From an uncultured Bacteroidota bacterium (GTDB taxonomy: Bacteria > Bacteroidota > Bacteroidia > Flavobacteriales > Flavobacteriaceae), in contig CABXGL010000007.1 of assembly GCA_902511755.1 (NCBI GenBank), positions 22,501-59,713 on the forward strand: 37,213 bases of DNA, in the 5' to 3' direction. This document shows positions 36,436-37,213 of the stretch, piece after piece. A model generated the notes under the pieces. The model saw only the letters and a program-made list of their open reading frames with translations. It was not told the origin of the DNA and searched no databases. The position numbers and the translations under genes are program-made. Numbering within the stretch: position 1 is the first letter of the stretch; every line of letters begins with the position of its first letter.

Positions 36436-37213
36436 TTATTGAAAGTAACTAATCATATTAAATAATATTTTATCAGCTACGGGATCTTTTCCTAAGTTTT
36501 CAAATACTTTTAGAGTTGATAAAAGCATTTTACCTTTATTATGTTTTACAATTGAAAGATCAGTCCCTGTCCATACATCTCCCGATCCTATATAATTTCT
36601 TTTCATGATATTTCCATTTGGAATTCTATCAAATGCAATCGTTTGAACAATATTATTTCCTTTAAGACCTCTAAAGCTTACAGTAGGCCCAATATTTTCA
36701 TACAGATCAATAAGAGGTGTGTTTACAGGAAGTCCTTTAAAAATAGGGTGTTGTGTATTAATATGGAGTATTCCATCCCATAAACCTTTAGACATGTTTT
36801 TTATTGGATCCATTGGCAACAATTTTTCCCCTTCAACTTGAAATGTTAAATTCTCTCCTGATCTTTTTATCATTCTTGCTGGAGTATTTAAAAAAATTGC
36901 TGAACCACCTGAATAAACAAATTCATTTACTGCTTGTATAGTATTATTAAAATTAGTATCTGTTTTGGAATTTAATGAGATAATATTTCCATCATTAGAT
37001 GATAATTCAGATATATTGTTATCAAATATTAAAACAGGAATATTTATGTTATTGTCTCTATTGAATTTTTTGTATTTGATATTATTTTCATTTAAATATT
37101 TAATTATTTTTTCATTACTATTAATTAAGGCTACTTCTAATTTACCATTGGACTTTAATTTATCAAACACATTAAATTTTCTTGTAGATGAAGCTATAAA
37201 AATATTGTTATTA
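36436..37213 (-). CDS. C-terminal part of a large protein, possibly a GH2-like glycoside hydrolase (cut by window edge)
   Basis: The frame stays open to the window edge: 14 more codons precede the GTG at 37170 without a stop, so this is the last 259 residues or so of a longer protein. No signal or membrane segment is in the visible part. It has a Rossmann-like start (KLEVALINSNEKIIKYLNE) and VYSGGSAIFLNTP. The later segments are HPIFKGLPVNTPL and KGKMLLSTLKVFENLGKDPVADKIL. This resembles the glutamine-amidotransferase-like or beta-galactosidase C-terminal domain found at the end of some GH2-type enzymes of Bacteroidota. The hydrolase identity cannot be confirmed because the catalytic part lies outside the window. 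Confidence 0.5.
   Translation of the reverse strand, partial: NNNIFIASSTRKFNVFDKLKSNGKLEVALINSNEKIIKYLNENNIKYKKFNRDNNINIPVLIFDNNISELSSNDGNIISLNSKTDTNFNNTIQAVNEFVYSGGSAIFLNTPARMIKRSGENLTFQVEGEKLLPMDPIKNMSKGLWDGILHINTQHPIFKGLPVNTPLIDLYENIGPTVSFRGLKGNNIVQTIAFDRIPNGNIMKRNYIGSGDVWTGTDLSIVKHNKGKMLLSTLKVFENLGKDPVADKILFNMISYFQ

Noticed and set aside
36436-37170. Complete 244-residue gene starting at the GTG at 37170
   Set aside because: The frame continues upstream to the window edge without a stop, so this is a fragment of a longer gene rather than a full one.
1-37213. CRISPR array, IS element, prophage, tRNA or rRNA
   Set aside because: No spaced direct repeats, transposase or integrase motifs, or RNA gene signatures were found. 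Coding sequence fills nearly all of the window.

Overview
The window is a gene-dense stretch of a chromosome from a low-GC member of the Bacteroidota, most likely a marine Flavobacteriia. The case rests on four things. First, several families are essentially confined to that phylum (DUF6048, DUF6452, DUF3810, DUF3822, and the small 'riboflavin synthase beta'-type membrane protein before mutL). Second, there are several TAnnTTTG promoter elements, the Bacteroidota -7 consensus. Third, base composition is strongly AT-rich. Fourth, ClpC, GyrA and the persulfide dioxygenase-rhodanese protein are flavobacterial in type. I cannot name the genus. I saw no rRNA, tRNA, IS element, CRISPR array or phage gene. 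No gap reaches 300 bases; the longest is about 214 bases, between clpC and gyrA.

Layout. 1-2123 (minus): rlmD, then the envelope pair DUF6452 lipoprotein and DUF6048 protein (cut by the window edge). 2194-5430 (plus): a large secreted BNR/VPS10-type propeller protein. 5420-8615 (minus): nrnA, a cyclophilin-FKBP lipoprotein and a DUF3810 membrane protein with an HExxH motif. 8702-13374 (plus): a small tail-anchored protein, mutL, two rhomboid proteases and an EEP-family membrane protein, nearly all overlapping. 13421-15418 (minus): a pseudopilin-like single-pass protein, DUF3822 and rsmD. 15487-18172 (plus): a RecD-like helicase, kdsB and a short acyltransferase. 18175-19976 (minus): gcvT and yebC. 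20035-23866 (plus): an M1 and an S9 peptidase. 23896-26430 (minus): clpC. 26645-30445 (plus): gyrA and a TPR protein. 30442-31182 (minus): an NlpC/P60 peptidase. 31269-35068 (plus): a PgpH-like HD phosphodiesterase, a persulfide dioxygenase-rhodanese fusion and a rhodanese lipoprotein. 35070-37213 (minus): the C-terminal part of a large, possibly glycoside-hydrolase-like protein, a TMEM164/YwaF-type membrane protein and a methyltransferase.

How the genes work together. Most are housekeeping: rRNA modification (rlmD, rsmD), mismatch repair, topology, LPS precursor activation (kdsB), protein quality control (clpC) and glycine cleavage (gcvT). The M1 and S9 peptidases and the propeller protein fit a heterotroph that digests peptides. 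The two adjacent rhodanese genes form a likely sulfide/persulfide handling unit. I found no obvious defence system or mobile island. The least explained parts are small conserved envelope pairs next to housekeeping genes: DUF6452/DUF6048, the pseudopilin-like protein with DUF3822, and the TMEM164-like protein with the methyltransferase.
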